Notes: generated by a model from the letters alone, not told the origin. Shown: positions 18,538 to 28,175, numbered from the stretch's first letter. The stretch is DNA of 64,000 bases from Butyricimonas synergistica DSM 23225 (GCF_000379665.1 NZ_KB903359.1:845475-909474), one strand, 5' to 3'. Made by a program: numbers and translations.

Positions 18538-19908
18538 TCATTCGACAAATATCGATTTCAATTCTTCCACATCATGAATATCTTCCACTCTTTGACGAAC
18601 AGAACCATCTGGAAGCATGACAATAAAAGTCGGGAATGTATTTACACCGAACTGTTTAACCAATTCAAGTCCCTTTTCTTTTTTCACATCGTATTCCAAA
18701 CAAAGGAAGTTTCTGTTCAACAAGTCACAGACATTCTCTTGTTCAAGTATTGCAACTTCGTTATTCATAAAACAAATGAATAGTTTACGACCTTGACGCT
18801 TCGCTTTCACCAAAGCTTCCTCGTAACTCAGATTCTGAAAATAAACGCCCACGCTTGCCGCTATTTTAAGCGACTCAAAGTAATTCGCTACATAATCGGT
18901 ACTATTTCCAGCGATATTCATGTATTTATCCTCCAAGCGAATAAGCCGATTCAAATCCTCTTTCGTTGCTTTCTCCCGAATAGCATTAATCGCATTCATA
19001 GTAGCCCACAATTCTCCGTTTTCGTTTGTCTCGACCTCTCCGGCCAAAACAATCACTTTTTCAACATCACGCTCTGCACTAGCCAGCCTCAATTCCAAAT
19101 CACGGGTTAAAAGTTCTTTATTCGACAGATCAAGTTTGGCTAGTTCTCCTCGCATTTTTCTTAGTAATTCCACGGAATCCGCTGAAAAACGCAATTGATT
19201 CGTGAATGTATTAACCAGATATTGTTCCACTTTTTCTTTACCTATATTCTTATAAAAAGTCAAAACGTGATCTAAAACAAGCTGATAATCTGCAGTTCCA
19301 TATACACTCTTCTCTAGAATTGGCCAATACTCTTTTTTCATTTTATCTTTCCGCGTCAATAGGGCATTCAATTTCTCTCCCACCTCTGCACTCTTTTCCT
19401 TTTCAAATGCCTCGTTCAGCGCGATCTGGTATGCCATCAATTGCTTTTTATTCATTTTCCCTTGTTGATGTATCTTTTCCAAATAATCAAGAGAAGTCTT
19501 CGTGTTCAATCCTCGTTCCACTCTCGCGATAATTTTGTCGACATCCCCGCCACCCACGATTTTGTGTTGCACGGTGCCATCGGGACGAATGATAAAGAAG
19601 GTCGGGAAAGCTTTCAGGGGAAATCGTTTCGCCAATTCTTTCCCCTCTCCCTTTTCCATGTCAAACTTCACGGAAATAAACCTCGGGTTAAAGAAATCGC
19701 CGGCTTCTTTCCGGGGGAAAACATTATCGGTCATGTATTTGCAGGGACCACACCAACTCGTGTAGCAATCCATGAATACAAGTTTATTTTCAGCCTTGGC
19801 TTTAGCTAAAGCTTCTTCAAAGGTGAGGTGCTCGAAATTCACGCCTCCTTGACAAAATGCCGCGAAGCTCGAAAAAAGCAGTGCTATCATTAAAAATATA
19901 CGTCTCAT
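18538..19908 (-). CDS. Exported protein with two thioredoxin domains, second one degenerate
   Basis: 456 residues from the ATG at 19908, which opens a clear signal peptide (MRRIFLMIALLFSSFAAFCQ); an earlier in-frame ATG at 20040 would put a 44-residue extension before it and is unlikely. Domain 1 (about 22-135) has TSWCGPCK (Cys53, Cys56) and a cis-proline at FPTFFII. The middle is helical. Domain 2 (about 345-456) repeats domain 1 almost element by element (GVYFQNLSYEEALVKAK against GVNFEHLTFEEALAKAK), keeps the FPTFIVMLPDG loop, but has MNNEV where the CxxC should be. Domain 1 should be a periplasmic thiol oxidoreductase; domain 2 may bind substrate or only be structural. The gene is closed by its own terminator. 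Confidence 0.9.
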   Translation of the reverse strand: MRRIFLMIALLFSSFAAFCQGGVNFEHLTFEEALAKAKAENKLVFMDCYTSWCGPCKYMTDNVFPRKEAGDFFNPRFISVKFDMEKGEGKELAKRFPLKAFPTFFIIRPDGTVQHKIVGGGDVDKIIARVERGLNTKTSLDYLEKIHQQGKMNKKQLMAYQIALNEAFEKEKSAEVGEKLNALLTRKDKMKKEYWPILEKSVYGTADYQLVLDHVLTFYKNIGKEKVEQYLVNTFTNQLRFSADSVELLRKMRGELAKLDLSNKELLTRDLELRLASAERDVEKVIVLAGEVETNENGELWATMNAINAIREKATKEDLNRLIRLEDKYMNIAGNSTDYVANYFESLKIAASVGVYFQNLSYEEALVKAKRQGRKLFICFMNNEVAILEQENVCDLLNRNFLCLEYDVKKEKGLELVKQFGVNTFPTFIVMLPDGSVRQRVEDIHDVEELKSIFVE

Positions 19909-20074
19909 ATCTATATAATTTACAAGCCAAAATAAAAGATACCCGGATCTCTCCAAGTACCTTTCATTTTCAATTAAAACAATTAAAACACAACATAAAA
20001 TACAAAATTCAAAGAACTCCCAACAAAAACATTTATACAAGTTACACTTTCATTTTCGCTAAAAGAGTTCACTT

Positions 20075-20806
20075 TTAAGGGAGTGCTACAAGTATTATTC
20101 CTGGCGTATAAGCATCACCCGAGAGATAAACAGGTGAAGAACTTCTATTGCCAAGAACATCAATAGCTTCTATCTTAAAGTTTATATTTGGAGGAACATT
20201 AAAATAAAGATCAGTAGAATATGGCTTAGAATATATCACATTTCCATTTTCCAAACACAACAGAACTTGTGCAATCGGATTTGTTGCATACACTCTAACT
20301 GCATAAGTTACACCATCAGGGTCTGTTGGGTCTGTTGGGTCCGTTGGATCTGTTGGGTTTGTTGGGTTTGTTGGGTTTGTTGAATCTGCTCCTTCCCCAA
20401 CTTTTACCCTCCAAATTTGTAAATTTGAAGTAACTGTTATTGGATTACTAAAATAAGTCATTCCTCTCACATCAAGTACTCTTACATAAAACGTACCAAT
20501 CTCCAATGGCAAATTGAAGTATACTTTACTTACTATAACAGAATCATTTAAAACTGTACATTCTTCAAAAAAAGGCGCCATCGTAGGATCTTGTCCCGGA
20601 TGAATAGACACTAGAGCTGGTGTAGGATTTCCTGCAGTATCTGTAACATGAACACAGAAATTATGGGTCGCTTCTGGAGGAAGTTCCAGTGATAAACTCT
20701 TCGTCGTTAACAATATATTTTCTTCATCAAAAAGGGAATCGTTAGCTTTTTCGCAACTCAAAAAGCTAAACAATACCATAAAATAAATTATCTGTTTAAT
20801 TTTCAT
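20075..20806 (-). CDS. Lipoprotein with TNP/TDP repeat hinge
   Basis: 243 residues. The lipobox is LSC at Cys18. Two beta-rich domains (about 30-135 and 165-243), the first with FYVRVLDVRGMTYFSNPI, the second with NFKIEAIDVLGNRSSSPVY, look like Ig-like or carboxypeptidase-regulatory-like folds. Between them is a hinge of three TNP and four TDP triplets, encoded by seven 9-bp units. No enzyme motif is present. The gene is 166 bp upstream of the two-domain thioredoxin and after the terminator of the PKD-like gene; whether it shares a transcript with either is not clear. A surface-exposed binding or spacer protein is a guess. Confidence 0.8.
   Translation of the reverse strand: MKIKQIIYFMVLFSFLSCEKANDSLFDEENILLTTKSLSLELPPEATHNFCVHVTDTAGNPTPALVSIHPGQDPTMAPFFEECTVLNDSVIVSKVYFNLPLEIGTFYVRVLDVRGMTYFSNPITVTSNLQIWRVKVGEGADSTNPTNPTNPTDPTDPTDPTDPDGVTYAVRVYATNPIAQVLLCLENGNVIYSKPYSTDLYFNVPPNINFKIEAIDVLGNRSSSPVYLSGDAYTPGIILVALP
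20318..20380 (-). repeat. Seven 9-bp tandem repeats inside the lipoprotein gene
   Basis: Seven in-frame 9-bp units (consensus on the minus strand ACARAYCCA) encode TNP x3 followed by TDP x4. Changes in copy number keep the reading frame, so slippage would alter hinge length and not switch the gene off. Confidence 0.9.
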
Positions 20807-20850
20807 AATTCGGTATTTAGTTTATCATTAGGTATTATGAAATATTTGCA

Positions 20851-20874
20851 TTCTTAGATAATATTATCTAAGAA
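20851..20874. repeat. Perfect 24-bp palindrome
   Basis: The 24 bases from 20851 to 20874 equal their own reverse complement with no spacer (centre AATATT). It abuts the terminator hairpin of the PKD-like gene and lies upstream of the repeat-hinge lipoprotein gene. It may be an extra terminator element or a dimeric operator. Confidence 0.75.
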
Positions 20875-20908
20875 AAGGAACTCAGGTAAGAAATACTCTG
20901 AGTTCCTT
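20875..20908 (-). terminator. Rho-independent terminator closing the second SusC/SusD operon
   Basis: A perfect 11-bp stem (20875-20885 with 20898-20908, AAGGAACTCAG/CTGAGTTCCTT) closes a 12-base loop. It is followed on the minus strand by TTCTT and lies 9 bp after the stop codon of the PKD-like gene. Confidence 0.8.
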
Positions 20909-20917
20909 ATAATCTCC

Positions 20918-22432
20918 TTAAAATACAAAATTCGAAGAACTACTTTCCACGTAGTTGATGCAAGCCACGCGCCCGTTCCCCTCGAAAGTAGGTTCAGTTA
21001 ACGGTTTCAAGTTGTCAGCATCAAATTCGTGCAGCCATACTTTGTACTTCCCGTTCGCGTAAGTGGCAATGGCGAAGCAGTCTATCTTAGAACCATAAGT
21101 TTCACTCATCGGATTGGGGTACATAATATGTTGCATACAAGTAACCTTTTCCCCGGCAGGTAAATCCAGAATGGCTTCCTCGTGCTGGTTGTCTATAACA
21201 TATTTATACAACTTTTGGTCTTTCACGAAATAAATTACTCCATAATTTGCGTTTGCTGCTATGATTTCAGCCGAGGGTAGTCCGGATGTTGACGGAAGTA
21301 TATTCACACTTTTGATGGGATTGTTATGCATAAAATCATTTAGAGAAAGTCTTAAGATCATGTAACTATCCGGTTCAGAATTCTTTTTCAGTAAAGCGTA
21401 AGATAACCAGCTCCAGTCTCTAAATTTCACTTTAAAGTTTACAGTGCTTGACCAAATTAAGTCAGCGCCCATATTGTTGCAACTTATTGGAGCATCAGAA
21501 GATTCCAAGAAGCGCGTGAGGTTTCCGTAAATGACATACACAAATGATTTGCTCAAGTCATCGAAATAGGTCACATCGAATAACCCTCTAAGCCCTTTGG
21601 AAAGGCGACAATTCCCGTATGCTGGATAAAATGCTGTTGCATTTGTTGTAACGAAGCAATAAGCCGCATCGTCATTTACCAAGTTCACGTTAACTCCATC
21701 ATTTAAGATATCAATGTTCTGAAAATTCTTGACCTTCAAAGATTCAAAGAATAATGATTCCAAAGGTTTTTGAACATTGCCACTACTAACTTCCATGACA
21801 GCAAGCTCTTCTTTAGCAACCGGTATCAACACATCAATATTGCTGTAGCCACCGCCTGTAGTCGCATCTGAATATTTGGCCGAGAAGATGCTTTTCACGG
21901 CTTCGCCTTTCAATTTCTTCCCGTCGTTGTAGAATGCAATCCAGTTGTCGATGCGACCGCCGTCGTAAATAAAGTCGTAATCCGTATATTTTTCGGTAGT
22001 ACCTTCATCCTTCAGCAAGTACCATCCCTTGGAATTGATGGTGCTCACTTCCAAGGTGCTTCGGTACGTGGTGGTTACTTTTGTCGCCTTGTCTGTCACG
22101 TTAAATACCAGATAATAAGTTCCCGGATTTTCATTGACTTCATAGCTCAAGTCCTTTGCCCGCCCGATCGTGTCCGGGGTGTAGATAATCCCGTCTTTGC
22201 GGACAGAGGTCCAAAGCTCCCAAACGTATTCCACCTCGGATTCGGTTGTCACGGTCGGGGAGATGGACAATATATCTTGGTGCGAAATCTTCGAGTATTT
22301 CTCCTCGATGCCCTCGATGGTGACGCTGTTCAACTCGGCGTAATCATACTTGTTGTCATCCTCGAAACACGCCACGAAAAACAGGCTCATGAAGAATGAC
22401 CACCGGATTATATTATGTATATTTTTCATCAT
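20918..22432 (-). CDS. PKD-like family lipoprotein
   Basis: 504 residues. The lipobox is FVAC (Cys22). An N-terminal Ig/PKD-like domain (about 35-130) has VWELWTSV and PGTYYLVFNVTDKAT. The rest is beta-rich, without catalytic motifs, and has the GWYLLKDE segment that I associate with Bacteroidota PKD-like lipoproteins next to DUF4843. It is the last gene of a sigma-fecR-SusC-SusD-DUF4843-PKD-like series and lies 8 bp after DUF4843. It is probably an accessory surface ligand-binding protein. Similar genes at 33299 and 41422 occupy the same place in the other two units. Confidence 0.85.
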   Translation of the reverse strand: MMKNIHNIIRWSFFMSLFFVACFEDDNKYDYAELNSVTIEGIEEKYSKISHQDILSISPTVTTESEVEYVWELWTSVRKDGIIYTPDTIGRAKDLSYEVNENPGTYYLVFNVTDKATKVTTTYRSTLEVSTINSKGWYLLKDEGTTEKYTDYDFIYDGGRIDNWIAFYNDGKKLKGEAVKSIFSAKYSDATTGGGYSNIDVLIPVAKEELAVMEVSSGNVQKPLESLFFESLKVKNFQNIDILNDGVNVNLVNDDAAYCFVTTNATAFYPAYGNCRLSKGLRGLFDVTYFDDLSKSFVYVIYGNLTRFLESSDAPISCNNMGADLIWSSTVNFKVKFRDWSWLSYALLKKNSEPDSYMILRLSLNDFMHNNPIKSVNILPSTSGLPSAEIIAANANYGVIYFVKDQKLYKYVIDNQHEEAILDLPAGEKVTCMQHIMYPNPMSETYGSKIDCFAIATYANGKYKVWLHEFDADNLKPLTEPTFEGNGRVACINYVESSSSNFVF

Positions 22433-22440
22433 GTCGTTCT

Positions 22441-23280
22441 TTATTTAAAGGTGATTAATTTGCTGGAGAGATCTCCCTCTACTTCTCTCATGGGCGCCGC
22501 TCCACTTGCTATATTCACAGGATCATTATTATATCGGTCCAATGCGGTTTTGAATTTTACCTGGTAGTGATTTTGCGCTCCGCTAATCCCATACACTTTC
22601 GTGTTCCACCATTCATCATTAATCTTTTCGCCTGTCACCTCAATCATGAACTCGTGTTTTCTTGTGCTGTATTCTCCAAATGCCCCGTAACCACCTGAGT
22701 ATGGATAATTCCCCCAGAAGTTGGGTTTGACCAATTTATCAGCGCAAATCAGCGTGTACTCCACGTCGTTCTTTACCCCTCCGATTTTAAACTCGTCGTT
22801 ATCGCCCAATTGAATCTTCAGGGTATAAACGTTTTCTTTCAGAGAAGGATCCCGCAGGAAAATGACGGGAATGAAGGCTTTCACTTCGTTTGCCGGGATG
22901 ACCATCAGCTGTTTTGCCTCTTCGCTGTCAAAAGAGACGAAATGCTTGCCGGCCACGGCGTTATAAGGATTTTCCGTGACCGTGGAATCCACTTTTACAC
23001 CATTTTCAATGGTGTACTCCACGTCGTACACGGTCACTTGCCGGATGGCGACCGCCCGGTCGTAATCCCTCGGGCCTCCCATGGTTTCCACGGGAATGTA
23101 AAGCGTATCACGAACCACATCGGCCTCGTCATAATAGAATGTGGTTGAGGCTTCTCTCGTGTAGCCTCCCAAGTAGACCCTGGGCTCGTCGCTATAAAGC
23201 TTCAAATCTGCTTCGCTGCAACCCTGCATGACCAGCATCAACACCACGAATAAAATATATATACTTTTCATATTCGTCAA
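22441..23280 (-). CDS. DUF4843 family lipoprotein
   Basis: 279 residues with a lipobox MQGC (Cys21). The opening of the mature chain (RVYLGGYTREASTTFYYD), the long segment on protection from large values (AVAGKHFVSFDSEEAKQLMVIPANEVKAFIPVIFLRD) and the C-terminal NFWGNYPYSGGYG segment fit DUF4843, a family found almost only beside SusD in Bacteroidota. It is surface-exposed by inference. Its function is not established. It starts 2 bp after the SusD stop and is clearly co-transcribed. Confidence 0.88.
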   Translation of the reverse strand: MTNMKSIYILFVVLMLVMQGCSEADLKLYSDEPRVYLGGYTREASTTFYYDEADVVRDTLYIPVETMGGPRDYDRAVAIRQVTVYDVEYTIENGVKVDSTVTENPYNAVAGKHFVSFDSEEAKQLMVIPANEVKAFIPVIFLRDPSLKENVYTLKIQLGDNDEFKIGGVKNDVEYTLICADKLVKPNFWGNYPYSGGYGAFGEYSTRKHEFMIEVTGEKINDEWWNTKVYGISGAQNHYQVKFKTALDRYNNDPVNIASGAAPMREVEGDLSSKLITFK

Positions 23281-23282
23281 AA

Positions 23283-24710
23283 TTATTTGTTGTTATAGAT
23301 TATTTCTCTCTCGGGCAAAGGCACCACGTACGATTCAGGTTTCAACTGACTGTAATCGAGCGCAGAAGTTGCCCCTGTTCTTTTGTAGAAGAAAAACATT
23401 TGCCCCTCGGCATAGAATTCTTTGTTGAACTCTTTCTTCAGCACGTTCTCCCGGTTGGTTGTCAAGTCAACATTGCTACTCACTCCCCTCGCGGAGGCAT
23501 ATTCCCGATATAATTGGTTTGCTTCTGTTGCGGAAGTGGTCGCTTCCATCACGATGAAATACATCTCGGTCAAACGAATCAATGGAATCTCGTTTTTTGC
23601 ATCTCTTTCTGTTTGGTAGAATTTCTTGCAAACATAAATATCTTGACCGTTTTTCTTTAAGTCTACCCATTGTTTGCTGCGCCGAACGTCTGCCACGCTC
23701 TCGTTGGTCGGGAACACGTAGTAAATGAAATTCCATCCCGCGTATTTCCCGTTCCCGGTCAAATCAAAAGTGCCGGTCGCTTTCGTGTCCAAGTTATACA
23801 CGCTCAAACCGAAGATGCTCTCCGAGGCACAAGCCAAGTCGCCCGTTTCCATCGTACTTCCATCAGCCAAGGTCCACATCTTTTGACCGTCGGCATCTTT
23901 CGCATCAATCACCTTCTTCGCGTAGAGAGCCGCGTTGGCTTTGTCTTGTGTCCACAGGTACAATCTCGCTTTCAATGCCAATACCGCATAATAATTCATG
24001 CGTACTTGTCGGCTAGTCCAATAATCATCCTCCACGTCACACGTCGTCTCATCCTTCAATTCATCGATCGAATAGCTCAATATCGGATCCACCTTGCCTA
24101 ATAGCTCCTCTGCCTCATTCAAATCCTCAAACAAGAGTTGTACGAATTGCTCGTAAGTGGAGTGATCATGGATTTCATTAGTGACGGTCTTCACGTAAGG
24201 CAATATTTTGTCTTCCTTAATTTCACCTGTCGGCATGGGACCGAAAAGACGCAACACGTCCAAGTGGCAAAACGCACGAATCGCTAAAGCTTCACCTTTG
24301 ATGAGCTCGTAGTTTCCTGTCGTGAAAATGTCTTTTTTGTCGTCGATCACTTCCAAGATACTGTTCACGTCGGCGATTGCCTGGTAGTAGGTTTTGAAAA
24401 TATTTGCGAATCTGTCTTTGACCGAACTGTTCGTATAATTATATTGCTGTATATACTGATCCGTCTGCCCGGCAGTAGGTTCCCAGTGTTTACCCAAGTA
24501 TTCGATGGCGCCCCATGTCATTTCGCCACCATACAAACCGTCACTCTTTAAGCGGATATAAGCCCCGGTGAGCACATCCCGGAATCCTTTCTGCGTTTCC
24601 AGCAAGACATCTTTTCTGATCTGCGTACGGGGATTCACGTCCAACCAATCATTGCAACTGGGAAAAAGAATTCCCGATAATATTACTGCTATTAAAAATA
24701 TCTTTTTCAT
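23283..24710 (-). CDS. SusD/RagB-family surface lipoprotein
   Basis: 475 residues with lipobox FPSC (Cys19), then NDWLDVNPRTQI, the usual SusD opening. The TPR part includes GEALAIRAFCHLDVLRLFGP (about 128-147). Near the C-terminus PLIRLTEMYFIVMEA is the conserved SusD segment, followed by LKKEFNKEFYAEGQMFFFYKR. It should cap the SusC encoded 11 bp upstream. Ligand unknown. Confidence 0.95.
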   Translation of the reverse strand: MKKIFLIAVILSGILFPSCNDWLDVNPRTQIRKDVLLETQKGFRDVLTGAYIRLKSDGLYGGEMTWGAIEYLGKHWEPTAGQTDQYIQQYNYTNSSVKDRFANIFKTYYQAIADVNSILEVIDDKKDIFTTGNYELIKGEALAIRAFCHLDVLRLFGPMPTGEIKEDKILPYVKTVTNEIHDHSTYEQFVQLLFEDLNEAEELLGKVDPILSYSIDELKDETTCDVEDDYWTSRQVRMNYYAVLALKARLYLWTQDKANAALYAKKVIDAKDADGQKMWTLADGSTMETGDLACASESIFGLSVYNLDTKATGTFDLTGNGKYAGWNFIYYVFPTNESVADVRRSKQWVDLKKNGQDIYVCKKFYQTERDAKNEIPLIRLTEMYFIVMEATTSATEANQLYREYASARGVSSNVDLTTNRENVLKKEFNKEFYAEGQMFFFYKRTGATSALDYSQLKPESYVVPLPEREIIYNNK

Positions 24711-24721
24711 AATCTTCTTTT

Positions 24722-27700
24722 TTAAAACATAACAGACAATGACATGCTATACTGCCGGGAAAATGGATAAGCGAGTCCTCTTTCCTGTTTGATTGTCGAT
24801 AAATAGAACAATTCGCCGGTTCCTACCGTCACGTTGATGACAGATATACCGCATTGACGCATCCAAGCCCAATCCCTGAGTTCGTACGTTAAATTCATGT
24901 TCTGGCACCAGAATGAAGTTTCGTCTTGCACGAAACGGGAGGAATAGTTCGATGTCGTTGTCACGTTCACCCCTTTGAAGAAGGTTTTGTCTCCTGGCTT
25001 TTGCCAACGGTCCTTGAACACGCGGTCGTCCACGTTGTAGCGTTTATCGGCATTCTCCACGCGGTCGATCAAGGTCTGGTTGTAGAGTTGACCGCCCCAC
25101 CGGTAACCGAATGACATGTTCAGCGAAAGGTCTTTGTAACGCACCATGGTGCTCAAGTTTCCCCTGTATTTGGGTTGGGAAATACCACATTTCACTCGGT
25201 CGTCCGGATTCCATAGTTTCGTGACCTCTCCATTCTTTTTCAAGTAAATTTCTTCTCCCGAACTGGGGTCTATACCCAAAGAGGGAACAGCGTAAATGGC
25301 GTCTTGAGAATCCCCTTCTCGCAATATTCGGTTGGGATTGGAGCCGCTTACTTTAGCCAATTTCTCGTTGGCAGCCTTCATCGCCTCGGACAATTTTGTG
25401 ATTTTGTTTTTATTGTGAGCGATATTACCTGTGACGGACCACATCAATTTCCGCTCCGTGTCCCGCAACAACCATACGCTGGCTTTCATCTCAAAACCGG
25501 AGTTCTCGACCGACCCGATGTTCTCGGTGTAGCTGTCGAAACCATTGGAATAGGGCAACTCCAAGGAAGACAACAAACTCGCCGTTTTTTCCAAGTAAAC
25601 GTCCAAATCCAAGCTTACACGGCTGTTGAGGAATTCACCTTCAAACCCGGCATTATACTTGTCCACGGTTTGCCATTTCAAATTTTTGTTTCCTAATGCC
25701 ATCTGGTAAGCTCCCATCCAAATGTTGTAGCGGTCGCCCACGTAGTAAGAGTACGTTTCCATGGCCTGGTAAGAACTGAATTGCTGGCTACCGGACACTC
25801 CGTATGAAGCTCTCAATTTCAATCGATTGATGTATTGATTGTTATTGAAGAAAGGTTCGTTGTGGATGTTCCATCCCAATCCGATGGAATAGAACGGTGC
25901 GAAACGTTTGGATGAACCGAATTGCGAGGAACCGTCCGTGCGGATATTGAAGTCCATGAAATAACGGTTGTCATACGAGTAGTTCACGTTCCCGACTAAA
26001 CCTACCCGCCTGGATTTGGATTCGGAGCCGGAAGGTTTGCCGTCTTTTTCGTATTGAAGTCCCATGGAGATGAAGTCGATAGATTCGTCCGCAAAACCTT
26101 CTACCTTGAACGTGTACGAGCGTCCGATGGTTTCGCTCATCTCCGCATTAAGACCCGCGTATACCAAGTGTTTTCCCCCGAACAATTCCCTGTAATTCGC
26201 CGTGAAGCTCGCCTCGTACCGATAGTCCTTGCCTGTGCCATATTGGTAACTTCCTTTCCGGGCGATGTCTTTTCCCGTGTAAGAAACGAAACTAGAGTGC
26301 GTGGACGGTTTAAAATTATCCGATTCGTTCATCTGTCCGGAAATACCGACACGTCCCCGGAAGGTTAAAGACGGAACGGGTGTCCATTCGATAGAGAAGT
26401 TATTCGTGATGTTCGTGTAATTACTTTTATTGTATGTCTTCAATGTCGCATCATACAGCGGGTTGGCTACTCCTTTTTCGCTGTCTACGCCGGATGAGTT
26501 TGCCCAATATCCCCAGTTATACGGCGTGAAATAGCGACGCACATGGCCTTGCTCGTCATAAGGTTCCCAGTACGGGTTCAATTTCACGTAAGTGGAGAAA
26601 TCACCATAAGGTGAACTTGCGGCTTTATTCAAACCGATGGACAGGCGGTTGCTGAATATCAAGTTTTGATGTTTGTAGGACAGATTGACCTCTCCGTTAA
26701 AATTCTCCCGCTTGGAATCTTTCATAACCCCTTCGGTCAAATTGTATTGTAAAGAGAGCGAATACCGGAAACTCATGTCTCCACCTTCTATTCTTAAATT
26801 ATGGCGCTGTCCCACACCAGTGCGCAAGGGAATGGACAACCAATCGGTATCTACTCCTTTGGCCACTTGCTTGTACACGGCATTACGGTATTCTTGAAAC
26901 TGAATCTCATAATCCGGTCCCAACGTCGTGGTATGATAATAACCAGACAGCTCTTCTATACGTAGTTTATCCCGGGAATTCAATACATGATAGTCACTTA
27001 AATCGGGGGTCTCGATATTCATTTCCCCTTTGTAGTAGAATTTCAATTTCCCAGCCTCGGGTTCTTTGGTCGTGATCACGATGACCCCGTTGGCACCCCG
27101 TGAACCATAAAGAGCTGTTGCTGAACCATCTTTCAAAATCGTGATGGAGGCCACTTCATTGTCGTCCAAGTCCATCATGCGTTGCAACGTGGTTTCAAAT
27201 CCATCCAATATGATTAACGGAGTGTTCAAATCCACGCTAGTATTGTCCTGCAATTCACTGATATTCGGCAAACTGGCCGCACCACGGATTTGTACTTCCG
27301 GCAAGCGGTTCGGGTCGGAACCGAATTCGTTGTTGGCGATCAAATTAAATGCCGGATCGATGTTGGCCAGTGATGCGATCAGGTTACGTCCTTTGAAGTT
27401 TTTCAACTCTTGAGCTGTCACCACCCGTACGGCACCCGTGTAACTCTCCTTATTTTTCTTGAAAATACCCGTGACCACCACATCCTGCAAAGTTTCTGAC
27501 TGCTCCTGCAAAGTCACATTAATCGTATCTCGTCCCGTGTACTTCACCTCTTGAGTTTCCATCCCGATAAACGAAAATACCAGAACAATATCTTTCATGT
27601 CGGGAATCGTTAACTTGTAATTACCATCCACGTTTGTAGCTGTACCCAAAGAAGTACCCTTCAAAAGCACAGTCACCCCCGGCATCGGTTCTTTTTTCGT

Positions 27701-28120
27701 ATCCACGACTTTTCCCACGATTGTGACCTCTTTCTTTTCATCTTTGACCAAGACTGCTGTCTGCTCGCAAATCACGATTATATCCCCCTCAAAACGATAC
27801 GTCAATCCAGAATTTACAAGTACTCGTTGTAACACACATTCCACGGTTTCGTTCTCCGCTTTTATGGAAACACGCCCCATATTTCTTACCAACTCCGTGT
27901 TAAAAACGAAAGACAAAGCTGTCTGTTTCCGAATCTCCCCAAATAAATTTTTAATTGATACATTTTTTAAATCCAAATTCACTCTCTCTTGTTGGGCGTG
28001 CGTGTTGGCTACCATAGTAAAAGAAAAAGCGAACATCAATAGCACACATAGTTTCATAATTAACCATTTTTTTTGCCAACCATGTCGTAAACGACAAGTA
28101 AATAACCATTTTTTTTGCAT
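24722..28120 (-). CDS. SusC/RagA TonB-dependent transporter with STN domain
   Basis: 1132 residues. It has an STN domain (about 48-115, VNLDLKNVSIKNLFGEIRKQ), a carboxypeptidase-regulatory-like domain (about 130-215), a TonB-box-like DVVVTGIF, the plug with KDGSATALYGSRGANGVI, and a beta-barrel ending in SLSVMF. An internal ATG at 28057 starts a more usual signal peptide (MKLCVLLMFAFSFTMVANTHAQ); the longer start adds a basic leader and is kept as the open alternative. The STN domain implies signalling to the FecR and ECF sigma genes upstream. Two hairpins separate it from fecR. Confidence 0.96.
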   Translation of the reverse strand: MQKKWLFTCRLRHGWQKKWLIMKLCVLLMFAFSFTMVANTHAQQERVNLDLKNVSIKNLFGEIRKQTALSFVFNTELVRNMGRVSIKAENETVECVLQRVLVNSGLTYRFEGDIIVICEQTAVLVKDEKKEVTIVGKVVDTKKEPMPGVTVLLKGTSLGTATNVDGNYKLTIPDMKDIVLVFSFIGMETQEVKYTGRDTINVTLQEQSETLQDVVVTGIFKKNKESYTGAVRVVTAQELKNFKGRNLIASLANIDPAFNLIANNEFGSDPNRLPEVQIRGAASLPNISELQDNTSVDLNTPLIILDGFETTLQRMMDLDDNEVASITILKDGSATALYGSRGANGVIVITTKEPEAGKLKFYYKGEMNIETPDLSDYHVLNSRDKLRIEELSGYYHTTTLGPDYEIQFQEYRNAVYKQVAKGVDTDWLSIPLRTGVGQRHNLRIEGGDMSFRYSLSLQYNLTEGVMKDSKRENFNGEVNLSYKHQNLIFSNRLSIGLNKAASSPYGDFSTYVKLNPYWEPYDEQGHVRRYFTPYNWGYWANSSGVDSEKGVANPLYDATLKTYNKSNYTNITNNFSIEWTPVPSLTFRGRVGISGQMNESDNFKPSTHSSFVSYTGKDIARKGSYQYGTGKDYRYEASFTANYRELFGGKHLVYAGLNAEMSETIGRSYTFKVEGFADESIDFISMGLQYEKDGKPSGSESKSRRVGLVGNVNYSYDNRYFMDFNIRTDGSSQFGSSKRFAPFYSIGLGWNIHNEPFFNNNQYINRLKLRASYGVSGSQQFSSYQAMETYSYYVGDRYNIWMGAYQMALGNKNLKWQTVDKYNAGFEGEFLNSRVSLDLDVYLEKTASLLSSLELPYSNGFDSYTENIGSVENSGFEMKASVWLLRDTERKLMWSVTGNIAHNKNKITKLSEAMKAANEKLAKVSGSNPNRILREGDSQDAIYAVPSLGIDPSSGEEIYLKKNGEVTKLWNPDDRVKCGISQPKYRGNLSTMVRYKDLSLNMSFGYRWGGQLYNQTLIDRVENADKRYNVDDRVFKDRWQKPGDKTFFKGVNVTTTSNYSSRFVQDETSFWCQNMNLTYELRDWAWMRQCGISVINVTVGTGELFYLSTIKQERGLAYPFSRQYSMSLSVMF

Positions 28121-28145
28121 AACTTTGTATTTGAAATTTATATTA

Positions 28146-28175
28146 CGATAAAAGACGCTCGAAAATCTTTTATCG
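28146..28175 (-). repeat. Hairpin in the SusC leader region
   Basis: A perfect 10-bp stem (28146-28155 with 28166-28175, CGATAAAAGA/TCTTTTATCG) closes a 10-base loop. It is the second of two hairpins between fecR and SusC and lies about 26 bp upstream of the SusC start. It may be a leader structure or a second terminator. Confidence 0.55.

Noticed and set aside
19909-20040. 44-residue N-terminal extension of the two-domain thioredoxin
   Set aside because: It precedes a complete signal peptide, has odd Cys-rich composition and would block export.
20318-20380. CRISPR-like repeats
   Set aside because: The units are 9 bp, directly joined, in frame within a lipoprotein gene, and without spacers.
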